A stretch of 64,000 bases of DNA from Rallus limicola (lineage: Eukaryota > Chordata > Aves > Gruiformes > Rallidae): assembly GCA_022605955.1 (NCBI GenBank), contig JAKCOZ010000040.1, positions 4,660,558 to 4,724,557 of the forward strand, in the 5' to 3' direction. Positions 1-10,800 of the stretch are shown one piece after another; within the stretch, counting starts at the first letter, position 1, and every line of letters starts with the position of its first letter. The position numbers and the translations under genes were made by a program. A model generated the notes under the pieces. That model did no database searches, was not told where the DNA came from, and saw only the letters and a list, made by a program, of their open reading frames with translations.

Positions 1-186
1 GTTGAAGGAGTCTGGCAAGCTTTGGTGGCCAGTGGCTCCAGGGCTGCCTGCCCTGGTAGAGAGGGCACTGGCTAGGCACAGCACGTGTCTACCCCTTCAC
101 TGCCTGCCAAGCAGGACCCACTCCTGGGGGGAAGGGGGGAAAGGGGCCAGCCTGGCAGGGGCCATCCAAACTCCTCTTCCCTGCAG

Positions 187-336
187 AGTTCAAAGAAGCC
201 TTCAGCCTGTTTGACCGGACGCCCACGGGAGCCATGCAGATCACCTACACGCAGTGCGGGGATGTCCTGCGGGCGCTCGGCCACAACCCCACCAACGCAG
301 AGGTCCTGAAGGTGCTGGGCAAGCCCAGACCAGAAG
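187..336 (+). CDS. MYL4: MYL4 coding exon, first in window
   Basis: The acceptor ctgcag ends at 186 and the donor gtgact starts at 337. The exon begins with the last two bases of a Glu codon ([11 protein letters not shown]) and ends one base into another Glu codon. It encodes the first EF-hand-like lobe. Bases 1-186 to its left are intron. Confidence 0.9.
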
Positions 337-1524
337 GTGACTGGGGCAGCAGGGACAGGGTGGGACAAGCAACTCCCGCGCTGCCCAGCAGCAGGTGAAG
401 GATTAGGTGTCCTGTAGGAAGAACCCTGGGAGATGAAGGAATTCCCATGGGAAGGAAGTGACGCACCAAGGCATCATTCCTGCCTAATTCCTTCACTCCC
501 CTTCCCCATACTGTGGCTGGCGTAAGGGACAGGCTGCCCACACCCAGCGATGGTGGCAACTGATGCTTAGCAGACCATATCCTGAGCTGGTGTAAACTGG
601 TGCAACCAGAGCAGTCCCAGTGCAGCCACATGGCCTTGGTGACCAAGGACCTACCTCCTGGGTTTAATTTTTGGCTTTCGGGGGTTGGTGTACAATCCCC
701 AGGTGGCTCATCCCATCTCAAGTATGACACAGTAATAGTCCCACCACCTTGTGGGGTTTCTCCTCCGTATTCAGATGGAAATGAGACCAGGAAGGTTAAG
801 CAGGAGTCCTCAGAGGCTGACTTCAGCCTAATGCAGTCAATCTCTGACCCTGTCTCCTCCTCTCCTTCCAGAAATGAACACAAAGATGCTGGACTTTGAG
901 ACCTTCCTCCCCATCCTGCAGCACTTCACCCGCAACAAGGAGCAGGGCACCTTTGAGGACTTTGTGGAAGGGCTGCGTGTCTTCGACAAGGAGGGCAATG
1001 GCATGGTGATGGGCGCCGAGCTGCGCCACGTGCTGGTCACGCTGGGTACGGGCTGGCCCTGGGGAGGGGGGCAGACACAGGACCCCTGGGGAGGGGGGCA
1101 GACATGGGGCCCCCCAAGCTTTTTCTGGGCAAACGGCCTGGGTTAGGTGGGTGGCCTCACGTGTTGGAGACCCTTTCTGCTCTGCTGCTCGTAGGCTTGT
1201 GTGGGAGTGAACGGCCCCTTTTTAATCCTGTTTTCCTTCCTCTGGTGGCTTTGGCTCTCTGGAAGGACAGGGAGGTCCTGGCAGGCTGGGAACCCTTCCC
1301 CTCACCTCTCCATCCTCCTTCTCCAGGGGAGAAGATGACGGAAAGTGAGGTGGAGCAGCTCATGGCTGGGCAAGAAGATGCCAATGGCTGTATCAACTAT
1401 GAAGGTAGGAGCTCGAAATTCCCATCAGGGCCACCTCAGGCAGGGTTGTCTTGTCTTAGGGTGCTCATGCTCTCAATTTCTGATTTTCTCCTCAGCTTTT
1501 GTCAAGCACATCATGTCTGGCTGA
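187..1524 (+). CDS. MYL4: MYL4, atrial/embryonic essential myosin light chain (3' part, join of four exons)
   Basis: Essential (alkali) light chain that wraps the lever arm of class II myosin in atrial and embryonic striated muscle. Coding exons are 187-336, 872-1045, 1327-1404 and 1496-1524; each is bounded by AG/GT and the joins keep frame (150, 174, 78 and 29 nt). The joined protein starts [15 protein letters not shown], contains [14 protein letters not shown] and [17 protein letters not shown], and ends AFVKHIMSG before a TGA. This covers the EF-hand-like core of the family; the calcium loops are degenerate, as usual for essential light chains. The Pro/Ala/Lys-rich N-terminal extension and its exons lie left of the window. 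The SG terminus, the DRTPTG segment and the CDC27 neighbour favour MYL4 over MYL1 or MYL3. A non-coding last exon probably follows. Confidence 0.93.
872..1045 (+). CDS. MYL4: MYL4 coding exon (174 nt)
   Basis: The acceptor ccttccag ends at 871 and the donor gtacgg starts at 1046. It encodes [14 protein letters not shown] through [10 protein letters not shown]. The 174-nt length is the usual size of this exon in essential light chain genes. Confidence 0.93.
1057..1111. repeat. Two-copy 27-bp tandem repeat in a MYL4 intron
   Basis: The unit beginning ccctggggaggggggcagac occurs at 1057 and again at 1084, a 27-bp period with few differences. It starts 12 bases after the splice donor at 1046. 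Confidence 0.85.
1327..1404 (+). CDS. MYL4: MYL4 coding exon (78 nt)
   Basis: The acceptor ctccag ends at 1326 and the donor gtagga starts at 1405. It encodes [20 protein letters not shown] and the GCINYE that follows, the last EF-hand-like unit. Confidence 0.93.
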
Positions 1525-1539
1525 AAGAAGAAACTTCAG
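1496..1539 (+). CDS. MYL4: MYL4 last coding exon, with stop codon
   Basis: The acceptor ctcctcag ends at 1495. Codons read AFVKHIMSG, then TGA at 1522-1524. Fifteen bases later a strong donor (cag/gtgagt) starts at 1540, so the exon continues only briefly as 3'UTR and the message probably splices to a non-coding last exon. The stop lies too close to this junction to trigger nonsense-mediated decay. Confidence 0.88.
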
Positions 1540-2194
1540 GTGAGTTTATCAGGGTCTCCTGCTGCTTGCTCTGAAATTGGAAGCCAGGGGCAGAGGAGCC
1601 AAAACCCAAAGCCCAGAAGCGACCCTGCAGTGGACTGAGGACACAGGACCAACCCCAGCTCTAAAAGCCCAAAATGCTGTGTTTATAATAACCTCACTTG
1701 TAACTCGAGTTGTTTTAAAATACATCAGGACAGCATCAGCCCTGGGACTGTCGCTCGTGGTCTGGTTAATCGTGTCCATTCTCTGCTGGGAAAGAAAGAG
1801 GTGGGTGTGGTTTATGGTGAGAGGTTTCCTAACCCACCAGGAGCTCAGCTCATCAAACAGCAGCCAGTGAAAATAAGTGTTTAAAGACCTGCAGTAGTGA
1901 AGGCTAAGAGAATGCTCAGTACTGAGCAAGGGAAGTTCTGAATGAAGAAATATCAACCTCCCCACTAACACTAGAAAGAATATGGACAAGGTGGTGCCAT
2001 TGCTGCCTGCTAAGGTTCTTTGTGTTCCTCAAAGTCTGCCTGAGGAAAACAGGGAAACAAGTTTCTTTTAGGTAAAAGATACCTCTGAAATCTATTCAAT
2101 CTCAAAGGAAATCCACATTAATAAGAGCTGGCCCAGGCTGCCCTGCCAGTTTCTTATGGGTTTGTTATCTCACTCTTAAACATGCCAGTTCTGG

Positions 2195-2670
2195 GCTCCC
2201 TGGTATAAAAAAGCCAGGGATCTCCTGGAGAGAGTCCAGCAGAGGGCTATGAAGATGATTAAAGGCCTGGAGCATCTCCCCTGTGAGGAAAGACTGAGTG
2301 AACTGGAGCTGTTCAGCCTGGAGAGAAGAAACCTGAGAGGGGATCTGATCAATGGGGATCAATAGCTGAAGGGTGGGACACAGGGGGACATGGGCAGCCT
2401 CTTCTCAGTGTCTGTGGGGACAGGACAAGGGGTGATGGCTGCAAGTTAGAGCAGAGGAAGTTCCACACCAAGATGGGGAAGAACTTTTGCCCAGTGAGGG
2501 TGAGGGAGCCCTGGGACAGGCTGCCCAGGGGGGTGTGGAGTCTCCATCTCTGGAGAGATTCCAGCCCTGTCTGGATAACGACCTGTGTGCCCTGTCCTAG
2601 GGACCCTGCTTTGGCAGGGGGTTGGACCCCATGGGCTCTGGAGGTCCCTTCCCACCCAGACAGCTCTGGG
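2195..2670 (+). mobile_element. CR1 LINE fragment, sense orientation
   Basis: The sequence matches the 3' part of avian CR1: a block with tcctggagagagtccagcag, then gaactggagctgttcagcct, ggacaggacaagg, ccctgggacaggctgcccag and a terminal ggttggaccccatgggctct plus ggaggtcccttccc. It is 5'-truncated, divergent, and lacks a clear ATTCTATG-type tail. It lies in the probable last intron of MYL4. No reverse transcriptase frame remains. Confidence 0.88.
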
Positions 2671-2866
2671 GTTTTGTCTCCTCAGCTGTGTGAAAGGTAC
2701 CAGGCAAAAAAAAAGAAGACCGTCATATACCACTAAATACACAAATTAAACATTATTTTTCCTCCCTCTACAAATCTCTTTAAACATCAGAAGGTTAAAG
2801 CAGAGACAGACACAGCTCTGAACTTTGAATGTTGGCTTATCTTGGTTTTAATCTGTTTCTCTCCAG

Positions 2867-3222
2867 TTCCTGGCCATCGGCTCAGTAATACAGGTGGCAA
2901 ACGCTGCCAGGGAGATGTAATCCCCCCCAGAACTATCTGCATGGGGCACTGGGGTATTTTAATGGTGTGGAGTTTTGGCCAGTGCCATCTGAAAGGGACT
3001 GATCTCATCTCAAGACTCACTGCGTTAAGCCCTCTCATGTTTGTCTCCCAGGCTCTTGGGAAGGTTTGAACCCATGTGAGCAGCACAAACAGGGAGTTAC
3101 ACCCCGAAGAGTTGGCCTCTGTGTGTGTGCCCAGGACCCCATATACAATGAGACATCTGCAGCTTGGTTTTAAACCTTAAGTTATTCACTTTTGGGTCAT
3201 TAAATTTCATTCTTTCCTCCCT
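2867..3222 (+). other. MYL4: Probable MYL4 non-coding terminal exon (3'UTR)
   Basis: This is an inferred partner for the donor at 1540. A good polypyrimidine acceptor (tttctctccag) ends at 2866, and an ATTAAA poly(A) signal at 3199-3204 is followed by GT-rich sequence. A second acceptor (tttgtctcccag, ending at 3051) could define a shorter exon. No open frame here resembles a known protein. Which acceptor is used cannot be settled without a transcript. Confidence 0.45.
3199..3204 (+). terminator. MYL4: ATTAAA poly(A) signal, probably MYL4
   Basis: The common variant hexamer ATTAAA is followed within about 30-60 bases by a T/GT-rich tract, as expected of a downstream element. It is the best-placed signal between the MYL4 stop and the CDC27 promoter. 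Confidence 0.45.
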
Positions 3223-3224
3223 TA

Positions 3225-6019
3225 AATGGTGTATCTGCTTTGGCTTTGGGCTACTCATTGTTGTGGTTGATGAAGTGGAGACCCCTTGGTCTCCACCAGC
3301 AGTTGGTGGAGGTGGCAGGATGCTCCCACAGAGGTGGGGGAGGCAGGTTTTACAAGTGCTAGGTGTGAGGTAGGAGTTCAGCCTTGGGGGTCAGGGTCTT
3401 TGTTCATCACCCCACCCTCAGTGGGGGCCAGGGGCTGGGCTGCAGTCTGGCCACATCTTGCCAATGGAGGTAGCTGGGCGTGGAGTGATGTGAGCAGGAG
3501 GGACAGGCTGTATCAAACAGACCCCCTGCTCCTGGGAGGTTCTTCACTTCCTCTCTGCCCTAAAACCAGCCATTTTGGGGAGCGGTACCCCATCCACCCA
3601 GCACCGTGCTGCCCCGTGAGCATTCCAGATCCAGGCTGAACTGCACCATGAAGCAAAGAGGAACCTGCTTGGCCCTGCCACTGTCCCTGTCACGGGAGAG
3701 ACCAGCAGGCACCTCTCCTTCATCAGCACGTTCTGTCCCAGCCAAAAAAGGACAGGGACCCTTGGAAAAAACACAAAACATCAGAGAAAACATTAAACAC
3801 TTGCTTTTTTTCTACATTGTTGACAGCAAGTCTAGTTTGAAAAGTGGTTTCCAGACAGTTGAATCCTGAAGAATCAACAGGGGGGAAGGAAAAAGGGGAA
3901 GCGACAGGTATTTCTGGGCCAGGTGCTACCTCCACCCTCATGGCACAGGATGGCAGGTCCCTGGGGTGCGGGTAGTGCCTTTCCTGGGATGGAGCCCAGC
4001 CAGGACAGGGCTCCTTGGATGGTTCCTCTCCAGGCAGACGGCATATCCGCAGCCAGAAGCTGTCTGGGGGCTGTGAGACGCAAACTGCTGCCTCTCTCCT
4101 TCTTCCTACCTGCAAAAGAAATCATCATAACATCATTAGAAAGTGGTGAATAATTCATGCCAGAGAACCCAGCCCTCCCATCAGCAGAGCACCCGGGAGC
4201 AGAAAACGCTCTCCTTTGATCTGCTCCTTATTGCCACGTCCTGGCTCTGTGACTTTGAGGAGCAATTGAAGGCGTTTTGCTCCGATGCGGCTGCTCTCAG
4301 CTGCCTCTTGCTCCTTTCTGTGCAGTGACTGAGTAACAGCTGCTTTCAATTCCCACTGCTTGATTCAAACGCTCATAAAAAGCAACATAAGCTGTTTATA
4401 GACGCGATTTTTAGCTCCTGCCTGTGGTATTTCTCCAGCTTCCATCAGGGAGAATGTGGGCATCTCGTGTCTTTCACGTGCTATCTGTGTTTTAGCCTGT
4501 TAAAGGACCGTGGTGACAAGGTGAGGAAGGACGCTGCTTGCTGCATGCTCACTCCAGGGTCACGTTTGCCCTTGCCACAGCCGTGGCATTGGCTCCTGCA
4601 GAGGAACGTGCTGTTACAGAGAGGAACCAAGCAGAGGAGAGGTGGGGGACCTGCCTGAACTTGCAGGGGAAATCCACAACAGAGACTGGGGGCCGTGCTA
4701 GCTGTGATATTCCTGCCTTGGCGAGCCAAGACGCTGCACTCTCGCTCCTATACACAGTTTACAACCCTTGTATTTGAGCCTCCAGCTCCTTTGTAGACAG
4801 GAATGACACTGTAAATTAAAAGCAAAGAGACTATTGCAAAGAGACAGACAGAAAGGGAGTGGTGAAAAATGATAGAGCCTGAAAAAAATATGGGGGGGCT
4901 GTGAAAGCCAGCCTTTGAAGAACCCTTGGGGTAACAGCCAGCCACACATCACTTGGGGGACCTGTTCTGTCTCTTTAAGGTAAAGCAGAGTTGGTTTGTA
5001 CTGAAGCAGGTTGGAGTGATGCCCTTGAACAGGCACAGTATGTCCCTCTACACCTCTACATGTGCCTCCATGCCCTGCACCCTCCTCTGGAAAGGCTGAG
5101 GATCCTGAGGAGCAGGTGGTGTTAAGTCTACAAGTATTTATAAAGAGCATCTCTGGATGGACACTAGCGAGTGACCCCACAGGCAGGACTGCACATCAGG
5201 CCTGGAGGAGGCTCTACAAATGAGGATGCCCCAAGACAATGGTCAACACTCTCTCCTTTTATAGTTGAGATGCTTCGCTTAGAGTCCCCTGGATCTGAGG
5301 GGGGGGGTAAAAATAATCCCCCACTCTAAGGAATGCCTACGGCTGTATCTCCTCAGGCTGCGATAAGAGAGAGACTCATACCAAAGATGGTCTGGATGTC
5401 AGGAGAGTTAGCACTGTGCTCTGTGAAATGGAAGACAGATGGAGCCAGCTTTCATCCTGAGGAGTTATCAGCCCCTCGCAGGAGGGCAGCGAGATTGGGA
5501 TGAGGATGAGGAGTATGGCATATGCTCCTCGGAAAGCTCCCTCAGTGCATGTATGCACACATCACCACCACCATCTGAGGTCAAAGGACTTTAGGGAAGA
5601 CAGACACTTTGCTGTATCATATTCTTGGCACCTTCTGCATTCAGCAAAATTATTTAGGTCCATCCAACAGCAAGCTAGGTATCCATCCCAGGGGAAAGCA
5701 CTGCCCCAAGACTCACTTTGCTACTTGTCTCAGGTCATGGACTGAAGGAAGCTTCACCTTGCCTATGCCAAGCTGCTCACACCCTGAAAGCTAACACCTG
5801 CAGATTTACTGGAGTGATAACCGACTCGTAAATACACTTTTCCCCAGTGTGGAGAAAGACGTGGAGAGAGCTGGGAAGCAGGCAGGACAAGCCCTGCTGC
5901 CCCACACACAACCTCTCAACACAAGCACCAAGCACACAGCTTTTACTCTTGTGTTAAAGGTGCAGCCCCCTGATCCCATGTGTGCTCTGTGGTGCTCAGC
6001 AGCACATCAGGCAGTGCCA
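3225..6019. other. MYL4-CDC27 intergenic region, left part
   Basis: No gene is recognisable on either strand. The open frames are short and have no family features. The block 4160-4500 is AT-rich, repeat-free and dense in transcription-factor-like motifs, including ctgtttatag at 4392-4401 (one mismatch to a MEF2 site). It is the best enhancer candidate in this gap. Confidence 0.5.
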
Positions 6020-6690
6020 GGATCACAGGATCACAGAACGCCGGGAGTTGGAAGGGACCTTGAAAGCTCATCTATTCCAACCCCTGCCAGGGCAGGGTCA
6101 CCCAGACTAAATCACACAGGAACACATCCAGGTGGGTTTGAATGTCTCCAGAGGAGACTCCACAAGCTCTCTGGGCAGCCTGTTTCAGTGCTGTGTCACC
6201 CTCACAGGGAAAAGCTTCCTCCTTATATTCACATGGAACTTGCTCTGCTCCAGCTTGCGCTCATTGCCCCTTGTTACCTTAAGAGTAAACTCTAAACCCT
6301 AACCCTCACCCTTTATGTGTTTATAAACATGAATAAGGTCACCCCTCAGTCTCCTCTTCTCCAGGCTAAAGGGGCCCAGCTCCCTCAGCCTCTTTTCATA
6401 AGGAAGGGGTTCCACTCCATCATCTTGGCGGCCCTGCACTGGACTCTTTCCAGGAGTTCGATGTTCTTCTTGAGCTGAGGGGCCCAGAACTGGACACAAT
6501 ATTCCAGGTGTGATTTCACCAGGGCAGAGCAGAGGTGGAGAAGGACCACTCTTGACCTACTAACCACCCCCCTTCTAATACACCCCAGGATGCCATCAGC
6601 CTTCTTAGCCACAAGGACACGTTGCTGGTCATGGTCATCCTGTGGTCCCCCAGGACCCCCAGGTCCCTCTCACCAAAAAAAGTCAGTGCC
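6020..6690 (-). mobile_element. CR1 LINE fragment, antisense orientation
   Basis: It reads as the reverse complement of a CR1 3' end. From the left: atcacagaacgccgggagtt, ggaagggacctt, ttccaacccctgcca, then ggcagcctgtttcagtgct, then cagtctcctcttctccaggc, ttccaggagttcgatg and ggacacaatattccaggtg, ending near ccccaggtccctctcacc. It is about 670 bp, 5'-truncated (the right end is the older 5' side) and carries indels. The - strand frame at 6385-6612 is a remnant of this repeat, not a gene. Confidence 0.93.
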
Positions 6691-7542
6691 CTAATATCCC
6701 ATTAATCTAAATTTTTCAGGGAAGGCTCAGAGAGTCCTCAGCAGCTCTTCTAACCACAAAGCAAGTCCTTCAGGCAGCTGAGCTCAAGCACGAACCGTGT
6801 CAGCAGGATCAAGAGGGAGCACAGAGCCACGAGCGTGGGTGAGGCGTTACTGGGGGGTCTGTTAGAGGAACCGGGCACAGGGAACTGGAGATTGGCCTCT
6901 GCTAGTCCCAAGCAGCTATTGATAGAGGGGTATTTTTAACTAACCGAAGTGTAGTTGTGCATCTTTACTCCAGCCTTTTGGGCAAGGCCAAGAGCCCCGT
7001 GAGAGGAGGTCCTGGACAAACCGGCACCTGCCAGCAGAGCCAAGCAGCGCCCGTGGCGTTCAGCGCCCTGCCCGTTGGCCCGGCCTGCCCGTGGCTCCCA
7101 CCTCCCCGTGCAGAGCCAGCAGCGCGGCCCGGGGCCTGTCCCCGTCATTGCCCGGGAGTCCCGAGGTGCGAGCCCCGGACAAAGCCCCGCACCCGCGGCT
7201 GGGCCCGCACCGCAGGCCGCCGGTTACCCCTCGGGAGGCACCGGTTCCTCACAGGCTGCCGCGGCCAAAGCCCCGCAGCCCGGTGCTGGGTACGCAGTGC
7301 ACGACTCGGCCTCGCACGGGCGCAGACGTGCTCTGAGCGCCGGGCCCTTCCTTCACCGCACCCACCGGGGCCGGACGCCCGCGCTAAGGGCCTGAGGCAG
7401 CTGCTGCCCGCCCCGCCGTCAGGCACAGAACTGCGCGGCCCCTCAGACGAGCTGGACCCCGCTGCCGTGTCGCTGCTCGGGGGCATCGACGGGCCACCTC
7501 CTGCCCGGCTCGGCTCGGGAATCTCCGGCCTCGCTCGGGCGG

Positions 7543-7670
7543 TTCCGTCAGCCGAGGCGCTTCCGCCTGGCTGCTTGGAGAGGGGAGTTTTCCCAGCTGT
7601 TTTCCGTCGGCGCTCGGCTCTTTCCGCCTAACGCTTCGGGTATTTCCGGCAGACGGTTCGGGTATTTCCG
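7543..7670. promoter_or_regulatory. Six-copy TTCCG motif array upstream of CDC27
   Basis: TTCCG occurs at 7543, 7561, 7602, 7622, 7644 and 7666, giving steps of 18, 41, 20, 22 and 22 bp. The last two copies sit in a longer repeat, ttcgggtatttccg. Its complement CGGAA is the core of ETS-family sites; the TTTCCGCC copies also resemble incomplete E2F sites. Function is inferred. Confidence 0.5.
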
Positions 7671-7870
7671 TCGCCAGCTTCGGGCGGACTCGGCACTCGG
7701 CCGGCCTCGTTCCTTCCCTCCCGGGCGCCTGCCCCGGTAACGGTTGCTGGGAGTTTAAATGAGCAGGGGCCGGGCTGGGCCGCGCCGCTGCCGGGACACG
7801 CACTGAGGCGGGGCCGGGGCCGCCCTGCTCTGGGCTCGGCGAGGAGGAGGCGGAGGCCGGGGAGAGCAGG

Positions 7871-7897
7871 ATGACGGTGCTGCAGGAACCCGTCCAG
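7871..7897 (+). CDS. CDC27: CDC27 exon 1 (coding part)
   Basis: ATG at 7871 in context gcaggATGa (A at -3) opens MTVLQEPVQ, the conserved N terminus. The donor cag/gtaccg starts at 7898. The upstream limit of the 5'UTR is not defined. Confidence 0.95.
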
Positions 7898-10800
7898 GTA
7901 CCGACCCCTGGGCGACTCGGGCTCGCCGCCGCGGTCAGGCCCCAAGGCCCGGCCCGGCCCGGCCCGGCCCTGCGGGGGGAGCTGGACCTGTCGCGTCGAC
8001 CGCTCCCCGGGGGAGGCCTCCCCGCCGCTGGGCCCGCTCCTGAGGCGGGGGGGAGGAGGGCCGCGCTCCGCTTGGGCCGTTCCCGGGAGGGGGCTGTGGC
8101 CCCGCGGTCCCCTCCGCCGGTGGGAGCGGGCCCGGCCCGTAGGGCGCTCCGGCCGCTCTCCGCCGCCAGCCCGGGCTCCTCCGCCCTCTTGGCTGGAGCC
8201 TGCTGGGCTTCCTCGCTCGTTCGTACGCCCCTTCCCCATCCCCAACGCCTCTGGGACGAGCTGCCCTCGGCCGTTCTGCCCCTTTCGGGCCCCCTCCCGG
8301 GGGCAGCCGACCTCTCCGCAGGAGGTGCCGGGCTCCGGCGGTACCGCGGCTGAGTTGGCTTCGAGAAAAGGCCCTTTCGGATCTCACCAGAGCTCCCCTG
8401 GGAGACCTGTTGATGCCTCTCTCCATCTCGTTTACCTTTCTGCATTTGCTGCTATTTCTTTTTTAAATGCTCACGGTGTGCTCGGCTCTACGTGTCTCGC
8501 AGGTGAAGGACGTCTCTCCTTCCCAAGGAATCTTTGGATCGGCTAGAGACCTAGGAGAGAGAATAATGTAAATGTAGGGTTTCTACCATGTTTTAGTCTC
8601 ACCGTAGCTACCTTGGTGGGCTTCCCGCTCTTGTTCTCAGTCTCACCATCCAGCAGGCATGATTCACAGGATTAAGAGTTCCTTCTTTTCACCTTTCCTG
8701 TGAACTTTTATGTTCATTTTATGTCTATTACTTGAACTTTTCTGTAATCTTCATTAATTTGGTGTCTTATTAATTTCCCTTTTTTTATTTTAATTTTTAG
8801 CTTTTTATCAGGGCTGGTTGTTTTTTCTATTTATGCTAGGAAGCTCTCCCCATAAGTGTCTTGCTAGTACATGATTGCATTCAGTAGTAAATGCAGTGAA
8901 AATTCTTGCTTCTGGCTTTCCTCTTAATGAAAAGTGGGATGGAAAGATTCTCCCATGGAAGACTGCCCTGCTGATTTGACCTGGTCTGTGCAAGATGGTG
9001 ACAGTGGTGGCATTCTTGTAGACCAGGAGTTTGTGTCCTTGATGCCACCCTTCTACTCACCTGCTCTGAGTGAGGTCAGTGTGTTGCTGGAAACGCTTTT
9101 GACCATTTGGTGCCCCTTCTGCAGCGGCTGTACTTAGGCCACTGCTGTTACCTTTGGAGCTGGAGTAGTGTTTTGCACCAGTTTGGTGTTCTAGGAAAAC
9201 ACAGGATTGCACTAGAACAGTAAGCAAGGATGCACTGCAGGGTGAATGACAGGAAACAATATTGAATGTTTCCGGTACTGTGTTAATTAGACTAACCAAG
9301 TGGAAAATACTTGTTATTCTGAGAGTTCCCTGATGGAAATGTGTAGTCTTGCTTTCATTTTTTAGAAGGGTAGAGACTCTCTGATGTCATTCTCCATTCT
9401 GTTCTGGTTTGGATGCTTTGACGACTCTTGCTACATTTAATATATCTATTTAGATTCCATCCGCTTTCAAATGCCAAATAATGCCAAAGTGGCTTTGCTG
9501 CAGGAACACCGTTGAGTTTAGGGTTTGTTATTTGTTGTGGCCTTGGCTGTATTGTTCCTCCTGATGGTAAGGAAACCACCAGTGCACCATCCAAAATGGG
9601 GTTGACGTTTGAGTTGTGTCAGGATTTGATGTTGCAGCTTGAAGTCCTCTGTTCCATGGCTGTGAGCAGTGGTGTGGAGATTGGTACTTCAGGACCTTTC
9701 CAAACCAGCTCCTGGTTGTCTTCTCACCAGTGGAATGTGTCCAGTTAGTGGTCCCTGTTTTGCAGTAAACATATGGGTCAAGTTGGTTGCGTTTCTGAAT
9801 TCCTGTTTTAGCTGGAATCTGTGTACTTAACTCTGTTCTTCTGATTATTTTTTTTTTAATGACATGATTGGAAAAGTTGACCCTACTTCTCATTTTTGTC
9901 ATTGCAGAGAATCTTTCCCCTGTCTGTCTGTTCTCTCACAACCTGGCACGTGTCTACAGGCCTTTGTGTTCTAGGAAAAAACTCGTCTTTACAGTAGTGA
10001 TATTTATCTGTTATACTTTGCATAACAGAATCTATGTGTGGAAGTTGCCTTATAAATGTTGGGTTTTAATTACATGAAATTAATGTCCCAAAAGGCATCC
10101 TGTTCACTGATTAGATTTTCATGAACTTCTTTAATCCCTCAAGGTGAGCAGAAGTGGCAGAGTTTACATAGACAACAGGCTTAAATTGACCACATCAGGA
10201 AGCACAGCAGAAAACTCTTCAGTCCAAACATAAAGCTTTGTATCCCATATGCTGAGGAACAGACTGGATGTCTTCCAAATACTTCTGAAAAACATCTTGG
10301 AAACAAAATAAACACTTCCCTGGGAATTTGTCTCTTCAAGGTGATCATCTGCTGTGACCCACTTGAGCTCCAAGGCTGCTGTCATGGCTGAAAACATGCA
10401 ATACCAATGTCTGATTGTTTCCTGGGAAGCGTTTGTGTAACTAGTAAGCATAGCACAGCTTGTCGCAGGAAACACTCCTCTGCTCACCCTGAAGAAGCCT
10501 GAAATCATGACAGAAACTGCTCAGCCTGTCAATAGGCTATAAGGCATTGAAAATTAATTCCAAGGCTATATAACTGTAAGGAAAGAACACCTATCTTTCA
10601 AGAGCTCTTTGGCTTAGATACAAAGGCCGCTTGGGCAAGACTTTCTGGATGGAAGATGGAGCTGTCTGATTCTGGTTTGTTGTGGGTTTTCCCTTTTTTC
10701 TCTGAGAATGCTTTGGTGCAGAGCTGCAGCTGGTAAGGTAGTTCTGGAATTCCCTTTTTCTCACTCTGTGTTTGTGAGTTAATACATATTTGAAATGAGT

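Larger units (their letters stand above)
6990..8350 (+). promoter_or_regulatory. CDC27: CpG-island promoter of CDC27
   Basis: This is a GC- and CpG-rich block surrounding the first CDC27 exon, with no TATA box at a plausible distance. The stretch 7543-7670 holds six TTCCG (CGGAA on the other strand) cores. Transcription probably starts within about 100 bp upstream of the ATG at 7871. Long open frames on both strands here reflect lack of stop codons in GC-rich DNA. Confidence 0.8.

Noticed and set aside
6296..6312. Telomere-like (ccctaa) sequence
   Set aside because: Only about two units inside a CR1 fragment. Too short for an interstitial telomere array and likely drift within the repeat.
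7384..8445. 353-codon open frame on the - strand
   Set aside because: It lies in the CDC27 CpG island. GC-rich DNA lacks stop codons in all frames, and the translation is low-complexity Arg/Pro/Gly/Ala without any domain.
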